A stretch of DNA of 64,000 nucleotides, from the NCBI GenBank assembly GCA_019187225.1, contig JABAQQ010000039.1, forward strand, positions 1 through 64,000. Direction: 5' to 3'. Both the position numbers and the translations under genes were made by a program. The number at the start of each line of letters is the position of its first letter. Positions within the stretch are counted from its first letter, which is position 1. This document shows positions 54,737-61,895 of this stretch, piece after piece. The notes under the pieces are model-generated. The model worked only from the letters and a program-made list of their open reading frames with translations. It ran no database searches and had not been told where the DNA came from. Origin of the DNA: Saprospiraceae bacterium. Lineage in GTDB: Bacteria; Bacteroidota; Bacteroidia; Chitinophagales; Saprospiraceae.

Positions 54737-54823
54737 GGACATTGGACTGCTGGACGTTGGACTGTTGGACATTGGACTGCTGGACATTGGACGTTGGACT
54801 GCTGGACGTTGGACTGTTGGACA
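54737..54823. repeat. Short-word array (ggactgctggac)
   Basis: Tandem words ggactgct, ggacattgg and ggacgttgg with no inverted half. It starts six bases after the caspase gene stop. Confidence 0.9.
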
Positions 54824-54916
54824 ATTGATTATCAAACCTTTGACTGAGGAACTATCGAAATCAAATCTTTATCTCAGGAATGGCTAAAAAACAAGCACCC
54901 TATTTTCCCTGTCTCG

Positions 54917-55007
54917 CGTGTCATTCTGAGCGCAGCGAAGAATCTGCCCAGGAGCATCTGATATTCAATCGCTTCAGCAGATTCCTCCTGCGTCGGAATG
55001 ACACGGC
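54917..55007. repeat. GTCATYCYG palindromic element, copy 4
   Basis: Left arm 54917-54950 (cgtgtcattctgagcgcagc) and right arm 54976-55007 are imperfect complements; flanks to about 55050 match inverted flanks of 40053-40141. It forms a false N-terminal extension (with the CHSERSEES-type peptide) to the TPR-CHAT frame. Confidence 0.85.
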
Positions 55008-55122
55008 GGAGAGGAAAATGAAGAACTTATTTATGGCCGTTACCCACTTTACCCAACGTCCCTTGTCAATGAATCAAACATCAGAAATACAACACATCAA
55101 TTCATCACAAATGGCATTCAAC

Positions 55123-58100
55123 ATGAAAACAATTGTCTTTTGCTTATCCGTTTTTTTTGTTCTTTTTTGGGGGGATCGGGTGGAAGCGCAGGTGGCGGAT
55201 TCGGCGGCGGTGGTGAGGGAGGTGGATAGTTTGATACAGATTTCCCGCGCCCTTACGGGTAAAAAAGATTTCGACAAAGCATTGGAAGTCAATGTTGTTG
55301 CTGAAAAAATTGCATTGGAAAGATTTGGCAAAGAATCGGCAGCCTATGGTAGTGCGTGCTTTAATCATGGAAGAGTGCTTCATTTTAAAGGAGATTTTTC
55401 TGAAGTGGAAAAATGGTACTTAGAAGCCAAAGCCGTTCGGGAAAAAATATTGGGCAAAGAACACTCTGACTATACAGCAAACCTAAACAATTTAGCAGCT
55501 TTGTATAGAAGCTTGGGTAACTATGAAAAAGCCGAGCCGCTTTATCTCGAAACCATTGCCATTCAGAAGAAAATATTGGGCAATGAACATCCTGATCATG
55601 CAGCGAGCTTGAACAATCTGGCGATTTTATACAAGAGCATGGGCAACTATGAAAAAGCCGAGCCGCTTTATCTAGAGGCTTTAGCCATTCGGAAGAAAAT
55701 ATTGGGGGAAAATCATCCTGATTATGCACGGAGCTTGTATAATCTTGCGGGTTTATATTCAGACATGGTTAATTATGAAAAAGCCGAGCCGCTTTATCTC
55801 GAAACTATTGCCATTCAGGAGAAAATACTAGGCAAAGAGCATCCTGACTATGCCTGGAGTTTGAGTAATTTGGCGAATTTATACGATCATAAGGGAAATT
55901 ATGAAAAAGCCGAGCTGCTTTATGTTGAAGCCCTTGCCATTAAGGAGAAAATATTGGGTAAAAATAACCCTGACCATGCACGGACCCAAAACAATCTGGC
56001 GGTTTTGTATACAAAAATGGGTGCATATGAAAAAGCTGAACTATTTTATCTCGAAACCATTGCCATCCGGAAGAATATATTGGGCAAAAATCACCCTGAC
56101 TACGCCTGGAGCCTGAATAATTTGGCGCTTATGTATTTTGACATGGGCAACTATGAAAAAGCCGAGCCGCTTTATCTCGAAACCATTGCAATTTGGGAGA
56201 AAATACCGGGCAAAGAAAATCCTGGTTATGCATCGAGCCTGAACAATTTGGCGAATTTGTACAATAGTATTGGCAACTTTGAAAAAGCTAAGCAGCTTTA
56301 TCACGAAGCCCTTCCCATTCAGGAGAAAATATTAGGCAAGGAACATCCTGACTATGTACAAAGCCTGAATAATTTGGCTGTCTTGTTCGATCGCATGGGT
56401 AACCATGAAAAATCTGAGCAGCTCTACATCGAAATCCTTGTCATTCGAAAAAAAACGTTAGGTAAAGCGCATCCTGACTATGCGCAGAGCCTGAACAATA
56501 TGGCGATTTTGTATTGGCGCATTGGCAACCATGAAAAAGCCGAACTGCTTTATCTTGAAGCGCTCTCCGTTTATGAAAAGACTTTTGGTAAGGAGCACCC
56601 TATCTATGCACAGAATCTGAACAATCTGGCAAATTTGTATTTGGACATGGGTAACTATGAGAAAGCCGAACAGCTTTTCGTCGAATCTCTTGCTATTTGG
56701 GAAAAAGTATTGGGCGACAAGCACCCTGAATATGCATGGAATCAGCACAGTCTGGCGAAATTTTATTGGACTGTAAAAAAATTTAACCTCGCCAGACATT
56801 TTTTATTTAATGCCTTGAAATTAGATGAATTGCTGCTCCTGAATGCCGCACGGCATCTTTCTGAAAAGGAATTGACCGCATACATCCGAATATTTGCTGA
56901 TGGAGGAAATCAATTGTTCTCTTTCGCGCAAATGAAGGAGGAAGGATATACCCTTGGTTACAACTTTACTCTTTTTCACAAAGGTTTTTTGTTAAACGCT
57001 GTTTCGCAGATCGCCAAACTGTCGCAGAGCAATCCGGCAATCGTAGAAAAATACCATCTCTTCAAATCGTATCACCATCGTCTGGCCAAAGGAAACGCTG
57101 CACCTTTTGCCGAGCGCGACAGCGCAAACGTTGTCAATCTCGAAGAAAAAGCCAACAACCTCGAAAAAGAACTCACCCGCACCGTCGCCAGCTTCGGCGA
57201 AGCATCGCGGCAGGTCGAATGGCAGGAAGTGCAGGCTGCACTCCGCCCGGAAGAGGCCACCATCGAGTTCGTCCATTATGAATTCGTCAATCCGAAGCCG
57301 ACGGACAGCACCATGTATGCTGCCCTCGTTCTCTTGCCCTCCGACACCGCCCCCCACTTCATCCCCCTCTTCGAACAAAAACAGCTCAACACCCTCCTCT
57401 CCAAAACCCAAAGCAGCGCCCAATCCGTCGGCAACCTCTACGCTGCTGCCCGCAGCGGCATCGTGCTCGACGAAATCCCCGCCTACGGTACCGAACTCTA
57501 TAACCTCATCTGGAAACCATTGGACAGTCTCCTGCAAGGTGTTAAAACCATTTATTTCTCCCCTTCCGGCCTGCTGCACCGCGTCAACCTCGCCGCCATA
57601 CCGGTGGATTCCACCCACGTCCTGGCAGATCGTTACACCCTGCGCCAAATGAGCAGCACACGGAATCTGGTGGTCAAAACACCCGAACCTGTACCGGCAG
57701 GATACACCGCCGCCCTGTTCGGCGGCATCCAGTACAACACCGACAGCACAGCATTGAGCAGCGCGGCGCTGGCATCGAGAGGAAGCGAGACGCCCGCTTC
57801 GCGCAGCACCCTCGAATACACCGCCGATGCGCAGCGCGATACCGCCAAAGCCTGGAATTACCTCGAAGGCACCCGCGCCGAAGTGGACAGCCTGCAACGG
57901 CAAATGCAGCGCAACGGCCTGAATGTCAAAACCTTTACCGGCCTGGCGGCCACCGAGGAAAGCCTCAAAGCCCTCGGCCGCGACACCGTCAAAAGCCCCG
58001 ACATCCTGCACATCGCCACACACGGCTTTTTCTTCGACGACCCGGAAAAACGCAGGGAGCAGCGCTTCGGCGACGAAAACGTGTTCCGCTGGAACGAAAA

Positions 58101-58509
58101 CCCGCTGTTCCGCTCCGGCCTCATCATGGCCGGCGCCGACCATGCCTGGCAGACGGGGCGTCCCTACGCCAACCTCGAAGACGGCATTTGTACGGCTTAC
58201 GAGATCAGTCACCTCAATCTTTCCAACACCAAACTCGCCGTTTTATCCGCCTGCGAGACCGGCCTGGGCGACATCAAAGGCTCGGAAGGCGTGTATGGCC
58301 TGCAACGCGCCTTCAAAATGGCCGGGGTGGACTACCTCATCGTCAGCCTGTGGAAAGTGCCCGACGCGCAGACGGTAGAGTTCATGGACGCTTTTTACAG
58401 GAACTGGCTGGGTGGAGAGACGATACACGAAGCATTCGCCAAAGCGCAGCAGATGATGCGGCAGAAGTATGGGGTGTATGAGTGGGGGGCGTGGGTGCTG
58501 ATCGAGTAG
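55123..58509 (+). CDS. Secreted TPR-CHAT protease
   Basis: 1,128 residues. Signal peptide MKTIVFCLSVFFVLFWGDRV (cut near EAQ). About eleven TPR repeats at an exact 42-residue step (about 90-550; consensus NYEKAEPLYLEALAI and HPDYA.SLNNLA.LY). A helical linker follows, then the CHAT caspase-type domain (about 780-1128) with His967 in HIATHGFFF and Cys1044 in LSACETGLGD. TPRs in such proteins usually sense a partner and switch the protease. The TPR part is visibly more AT-rich than the CHAT part. ATG 55123 is preferred; 55111 is also possible, and the frame to 54880 is repeat-derived. It is 391 bases beyond the caspase gene, in the same direction. Confidence 0.9.
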   Translation: MKTIVFCLSVFFVLFWGDRVEAQVADSAAVVREVDSLIQISRALTGKKDFDKALEVNVVAEKIALERFGKESAAYGSACFNHGRVLHFKGDFSEVEKWYLEAKAVREKILGKEHSDYTANLNNLAALYRSLGNYEKAEPLYLETIAIQKKILGNEHPDHAASLNNLAILYKSMGNYEKAEPLYLEALAIRKKILGENHPDYARSLYNLAGLYSDMVNYEKAEPLYLETIAIQEKILGKEHPDYAWSLSNLANLYDHKGNYEKAELLYVEALAIKEKILGKNNPDHARTQNNLAVLYTKMGAYEKAELFYLETIAIRKNILGKNHPDYAWSLNNLALMYFDMGNYEKAEPLYLETIAIWEKIPGKENPGYASSLNNLANLYNSIGNFEKAKQLYHEALPIQEKILGKEHPDYVQSLNNLAVLFDRMGNHEKSEQLYIEILVIRKKTLGKAHPDYAQSLNNMAILYWRIGNHEKAELLYLEALSVYEKTFGKEHPIYAQNLNNLANLYLDMGNYEKAEQLFVESLAIWEKVLGDKHPEYAWNQHSLAKFYWTVKKFNLARHFLFNALKLDELLLLNAARHLSEKELTAYIRIFADGGNQLFSFAQMKEEGYTLGYNFTLFHKGFLLNAVSQIAKLSQSNPAIVEKYHLFKSYHHRLAKGNAAPFAERDSANVVNLEEKANNLEKELTRTVASFGEASRQVEWQEVQAALRPEEATIEFVHYEFVNPKPTDSTMYAALVLLPSDTAPHFIPLFEQKQLNTLLSKTQSSAQSVGNLYAAARSGIVLDEIPAYGTELYNLIWKPLDSLLQGVKTIYFSPSGLLHRVNLAAIPVDSTHVLADRYTLRQMSSTRNLVVKTPEPVPAGYTAALFGGIQYNTDSTALSSAALASRGSETPASRSTLEYTADAQRDTAKAWNYLEGTRAEVDSLQRQMQRNGLNVKTFTGLAATEESLKALGRDTVKSPDILHIATHGFFFDDPEKRREQRFGDENVFRWNENPLFRSGLIMAGADHAWQTGRPYANLEDGICTAYEISHLNLSNTKLAVLSACETGLGDIKGSEGVYGLQRAFKMAGVDYLIVSLWKVPDAQTVEFMDAFYRNWLGGETIHEAFAKAQQMMRQKYGVYEWGAWVLIE

Positions 58510-58585
58510 GTATTTTGATGGACGAATGGCCATGCGTCCATCAAAATAAATCCCCCAACAATCTTAAACAAACAAAAAGAAACAG

Positions 58586-58756
58586 TAAAAACTTAGGCAG
58601 GGGCAGCGCCCCGAAAGATTTGTAGTGATTTATGCACAAAATCACCGTGGAGGGGCAGCGCCCCGGAATATGTTACGGGGCGCTGCCCCTCCACGAAATA
58701 ATATCGGTCTTTCTGCTACAAATTTTTCGGGGCGCTGCCCCTGCCTAAGTTTTTAC
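58586..58756. repeat. 171-base nested palindrome, copy 1
   Basis: Begins aaaacttaggcaggggcagc and ends with the complement. Two further gggcagcgccccg/ggggcgctgcccc blocks lie inside. A near-identical copy in the same orientation is at 61567-61735. Confidence 0.95.
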
Positions 58757-58788
58757 AAGAAACAAATAAAATTTAGTAATTAACGCAA

Positions 58789-58862
58789 GTTGTGACCAGC
58801 CCCGGAGGGGCGAAATATTTGTAGCAGATCAGGTTAAAACAGCATTAAAAGCCCCTTTAGGG
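58789..58862. repeat. Left half of an interrupted palindromic element
   Basis: gttgtgaccagccccggagg through gcccctttaggg is complementary to 60287-60374. The IS4-family element sits between the halves. Confidence 0.9.
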
Positions 58863-60276
58863 CAATGTCGTTGACTTAAGGAAAAAAGCGAGTGTGGAAA
58901 GTGTAAGTTTGAGTTGGAAAAATTCAAACACGCTCACACACCCGCCATGACAACAAAAGTAAAAATCATCTTGGAAGGGATGAAGGCCTTTGTGCAAAAC
59001 GCGCTGACTCGCCCTGATAAATACCTATGCAGAGCACAGGATTTCACGCGTCAACGTGTTCTAAGTTTCGACAAATTGTGTTTTTTTATGATTAATCAAT
59101 CCAAACGTTCTTTGAGTATTGAATTAAATGAACACTTTGGTTACTATGACCAGCGGGCGTGCACCAAAGGAGCCTTCAGTAAGGCTCGGTATCGGGTTTT
59201 ATGGTGTTTTTTTCGGGATTGGCAGCGCCACTTTACTTCTTTGGTGTATGACCAACCAAAGGATTTAATGCGCTGGAAGGGGTATTACCTCAAAGGCATT
59301 GATGGGACGAGTTTGTACCTATTCAAGGATGAAGAGGTAGAAAAAGAATTTGGCAGCCAAACCAACCAACATGTACGCATTCCGATGGCTCGGGCTGGCT
59401 TGGAAGTAGATGTGCTCAATGGGTTTTGCACCCAAGCCCAACTACAACCCTATTGGGCAGGGGAGAAGGTATACGCCGAGGCGTTCCTGGAGCGTGCCGG
59501 TGAAAAAGATCTACTGATATACGATCGCTATTTTGCAGGTTTTGAATTGATATTCAAGCACATGCAGAAAAACAGGTTGTTTTTAATGCGTTGTAAAACA
59601 GGTTTTAATCAGGTGGTCAAGCGCTTTGTTGCCAGCGGCAAAAAGCAAGCCTTAGTGGAATTCCCCATTCCCCACATCAGCCGATGTGCTCTTCAAAAAC
59701 AAGGATATGATGTCAATGTTAAAACAACCCTTCGCATTAGATTAGTGCGCATCGACATAGGACAAGAAGAACCGGAAATTCTTATTACCAACCTCTTGTG
59801 CCCCAAGCGCTACCCGCATGCTGATTTCAAAGAAGTCTATAATTACCGTTGGGGAGATGAAACCAAGTTCGATCAGATAAAAAACAAATTCCAGATCGAA
59901 ATCTTTTCAGGCCACAAACCCCAGGCCATTTACCAAGATTTTTTTGCAACTATTATCGCGGCTAATCTTCATAATTTGATCCTCCGTCAGTGCGACCACG
60001 AAGTACAACAGATCAATGCTCAAAGAAAAAAACCTGTTGCAATTAACCAAAATGTTTCAATCGGCCTGCTTAAACCACGTTTGATTGAACTGTTCACTAC
60101 CAAACATCCCTCCTCTATTTTCAATGAACTCAAAGAACTTTTTTTAGCGCATTTGGAATTGGTTCGTCCAGGCAGGATGTACCCCAGAACCAAAACCGCC
60201 CGACGATTAAAGGGGAAATTTCAAACCTTCAAAAATTATCGAAGAGCATGCTAATTTCCTTAAGTCAACGACATTG
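58863..60276 (+). mobile_element. IS4-family insertion sequence, complete
   Basis: 1,414 bases with perfect 22-base terminal inverted repeats (58863-58884 starting caatgtcgttgacttaag, and 60255-60276). Ten-base flanks CCCTTTAGGG (58853-58862) and CCCTTGAGGG (60277-60286) match at nine positions, as a target duplication would. It carries one intact transposase gene and lies in the middle of a palindrome. Confidence 0.92.
58947..60254 (+). CDS. IS4-family transposase
   Basis: A 435-residue DDE transposase. The acidic triad is visible: Asp in YLKGIDGTSLYLF, Asp in LLIYDRYFAGFEL and Glu in YNYRWGDETKFDQIK. The last segment fits the IS4-family Y-(2)-R-(3)-E-(6)-K signature exactly. The long beta insertion between the second Asp and Glu is the usual IS4 form. 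The frame is intact, so the element may be active. ATG 58947 (MTTKVKIILEGMKAFVQ) is chosen over a TTG at 58914. Confidence 0.93.
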   Translation: MTTKVKIILEGMKAFVQNALTRPDKYLCRAQDFTRQRVLSFDKLCFFMINQSKRSLSIELNEHFGYYDQRACTKGAFSKARYRVLWCFFRDWQRHFTSLVYDQPKDLMRWKGYYLKGIDGTSLYLFKDEEVEKEFGSQTNQHVRIPMARAGLEVDVLNGFCTQAQLQPYWAGEKVYAEAFLERAGEKDLLIYDRYFAGFELIFKHMQKNRLFLMRCKTGFNQVVKRFVASGKKQALVEFPIPHISRCALQKQGYDVNVKTTLRIRLVRIDIGQEEPEILITNLLCPKRYPHADFKEVYNYRWGDETKFDQIKNKFQIEIFSGHKPQAIYQDFFATIIAANLHNLILRQCDHEVQQINAQRKKPVAINQNVSIGLLKPRLIELFTTKHPSSIFNELKELFLAHLELVRPGRMYPRTKTARRLKGKFQTFKNYRRAC

Positions 60277-60286
60277 CCCTTGAGGG

Positions 60287-60374
60287 GCGGTAACATTTCG
60301 CCCCTAAAGGGGCTTTTTTGCTGTTTTAACCTGATCTGCTACAAATATTTCGCCCCTCCGGGGCTGGTCACAAC
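60287..60374. repeat. Right half of the interrupted palindromic element
   Basis: Complement of 58789-58862, ending ggggctggtcacaac. The innermost part also forms its own small hairpin (cccctaaagggg). Confidence 0.9.
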
Positions 60375-60398
60375 TGCATTAATTATCAGTGGTTTACA

Positions 60399-60440
60399 AT
60401 TGCCCGGTTCGCACGATTTGCGTTCCGGGTAATTTTTTTT
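60399..60440 (+). terminator. Possible intrinsic terminator
   Basis: attgcccgg (60399-60407) pairs with ccgggtaat (60425-60433) with one mismatch, followed by eight T. It would stop transcription leaving the IS element. Confidence 0.4.
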
Positions 60441-60592
60441 GAAAAAATTTCGGCAGGCGGTTACAAACGCCCGAAAGGCGGGCATGAATGGTCAAACAAA
60501 AAACGGAGGCGCCGGAAAATCCGAAAAAGAGTACGGCGGGGATGCTGAAAACCGCGAAGAGTAGGCAATCAAAATTCATTCATCTCTCCAAT

Positions 60593-61093
60593 ATGAAACA
60601 GATCCTTTTTGCAACGGTCCTTTTCGCATCCTTCTTGTTCGATGCCAACGCTCAAATCGTTCGTTATGAAAAATTCATCGGCGACCTTCCCAATTACCAG
60701 CAAGTCAGCGGCGTGTACCGCCGTACGGTCAATCCTGATCTCTATGTCTGGGTAGATGTGCCAGCACAGCCCGGCAATTACGCTGAATCCACCTGCAAAG
60801 AATGCCTTCGGGAGGCCATCATCGCCACAGGCGTTTCCACCATGATTTCAGCGGTCAGTTCCTCCGGCACCGCTTCGATGGCGACGGCCTCTGCCACTTT
60901 TCAAACGGTACTGACCAGCTGCATCCGCCAAAAGCTTCGCATTGCTTGCAGGTACGGGGCTTACGTGAGCAACGAATACGGCTCCTGGCATTATGTCACC
61001 ACTCCGGGATCGGATGTCGTGAACGCACCCAAAAAAGTAGCTAAAGAAGCGGAGCGTGCTGTAGAGAGAGTTGAAAAAATCCTGGGCTGGTAA
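60593..61093 (+). CDS. Small secreted protein of unknown function, Ala/Ser/Thr-rich core
   Basis: 166 residues, with signal peptide MKQILFATVLFASFLFDANA. I do not recognise a family. The mature chain has a Tyr/Pro-rich start (RYEKFIGDLPNYQQVSGVYR), a CKEC pair, then a 36-residue small-residue hydrophobic stretch (AIIATGVSTMISAVSSSGTA onward) bounded by cysteines, and a basic amphipathic C-terminus (KKVAKEAERAVERVEKILGW). The stretch could insert in a membrane. ATG 60593 sits just before the signal peptide. The sequence in front of it resembles that in front of the next small gene, so both may share control. Confidence 0.7.
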   Translation: MKQILFATVLFASFLFDANAQIVRYEKFIGDLPNYQQVSGVYRRTVNPDLYVWVDVPAQPGNYAESTCKECLREAIIATGVSTMISAVSSSGTASMATASATFQTVLTSCIRQKLRIACRYGAYVSNEYGSWHYVTTPGSDVVNAPKKVAKEAERAVERVEKILGW

Positions 61094-61269
61094 ATCCGGC
61101 TTGACAACCGAAGCAACCGGAAAAAAGAACGGCAGGGTTGCTGAAAACCGGATAAAGCAGGTAAGTAAAATCACAATTGTTGTGCGGCAGGCAATCCCGA
61201 AACTGCCTCAAAAAGAAGTAGGGCGCATGCTCCGAAAGCGTTAGTGTAGGAGACAAAATCTCTGTTATT

Positions 61270-61563
61270 ATGAAAAAAATCGTTTTGTTTTCCGCTTTTA
61301 TCAGCGCATTGTTTTCCGCTTTTTCCAGTAGTGCGCAATCGTCCTCCGCAACAATCGGAACCCGGCAAGGTGTGTCCTATGAAGTTGTCTCTACCAGAAT
61401 CGTGTATGAATTGACAACAAGATGCGGATACAACGACCTGGGCTCTGCTAATCAGGGGAAATTCAAGGTCGAAACCTTGCGCTTCGAGCAGTACGACAAA
61501 GGAAAGCTCGTCAAAACGTGGACTGAAGAGCGAAAGACTTTCATTGAATGTTACATTCTTTAA
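61270..61563 (+). CDS. Small secreted protein of unknown function
   Basis: 97 residues: a signal peptide (MKKIVLFSAFISALFSAFSS, cut near SAQ) and a beta-rich mature part of about 74 residues with two cysteines (TTRCGYNDLG and TFIECYIL) that could form a disulphide. No family recognised. It lies between the other small secreted gene and the second 170-base palindrome, four bases from it, so the palindrome could act as its terminator. Confidence 0.65.
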   Translation: MKKIVLFSAFISALFSAFSSSAQSSSATIGTRQGVSYEVVSTRIVYELTTRCGYNDLGSANQGKFKVETLRFEQYDKGKLVKTWTEERKTFIECYIL

Positions 61564-61566
61564 GGG

Positions 61567-61735
61567 TTAAAACTTAGGCAGGGGCAGCGCCCCGAAAGAT
61601 TTGTAGTGATTTATGCACAAAATCCACCGTGGAGGGGCAGCGCCCCGAAAAATATTCCGGGGCACTGCCCCTCCACGAAATAATATCGGTCTTTCTACAA
61701 ATTTTTCGGGGCGCTGCCCCTGCCTAAGTTTTTAC
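61567..61735. repeat. 169-base nested palindrome, copy 2
   Basis: Near-identical to 58586-58756 and in the same orientation; it differs by a few substitutions and short indels. The two copies bracket the IS element and both small secreted genes. Confidence 0.95.
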
Positions 61736-61764
61736 CTTTAAGGAATAAAGGGTTGTAGCAGTAT

Positions 61765-61797
61765 ATTCACCGGGTGACATCGAATCACCCGGTGAAT
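61765..61797. repeat. Perfect 13-base hairpin
   Basis: attcaccgggtga (61765-61777) pairs with 61785-61797 across a seven-base loop. It is 99 bases past the GH97 stop on the minus strand and lacks a T tract, so its role as a terminator is uncertain. Confidence 0.6.
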
Positions 61798-61895
61798 CGT
61801 TGGTAATCAGTGATTTTTCCCGGGGCGGGTTTCATGCTCCGGGCATTTTCTATTCACCAACCGGTCTTTCTTTCGTGCATCGCGCAAACCTGATA

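Noticed and set aside
54880-55122. N-terminal extension of the TPR-CHAT protein
   Set aside because: It is translated palindromic repeat (the CHSERSEES-type peptide) and would put 81 residues before a clear signal peptide.
51402-58509. Type III-E CRISPR (Craspase) locus
   Set aside because: There is TPR-CHAT and a sigma factor, but no gRAMP effector, Csx30 homologue I can recognise, adaptation genes or repeat-spacer array, and the proteases are exported.
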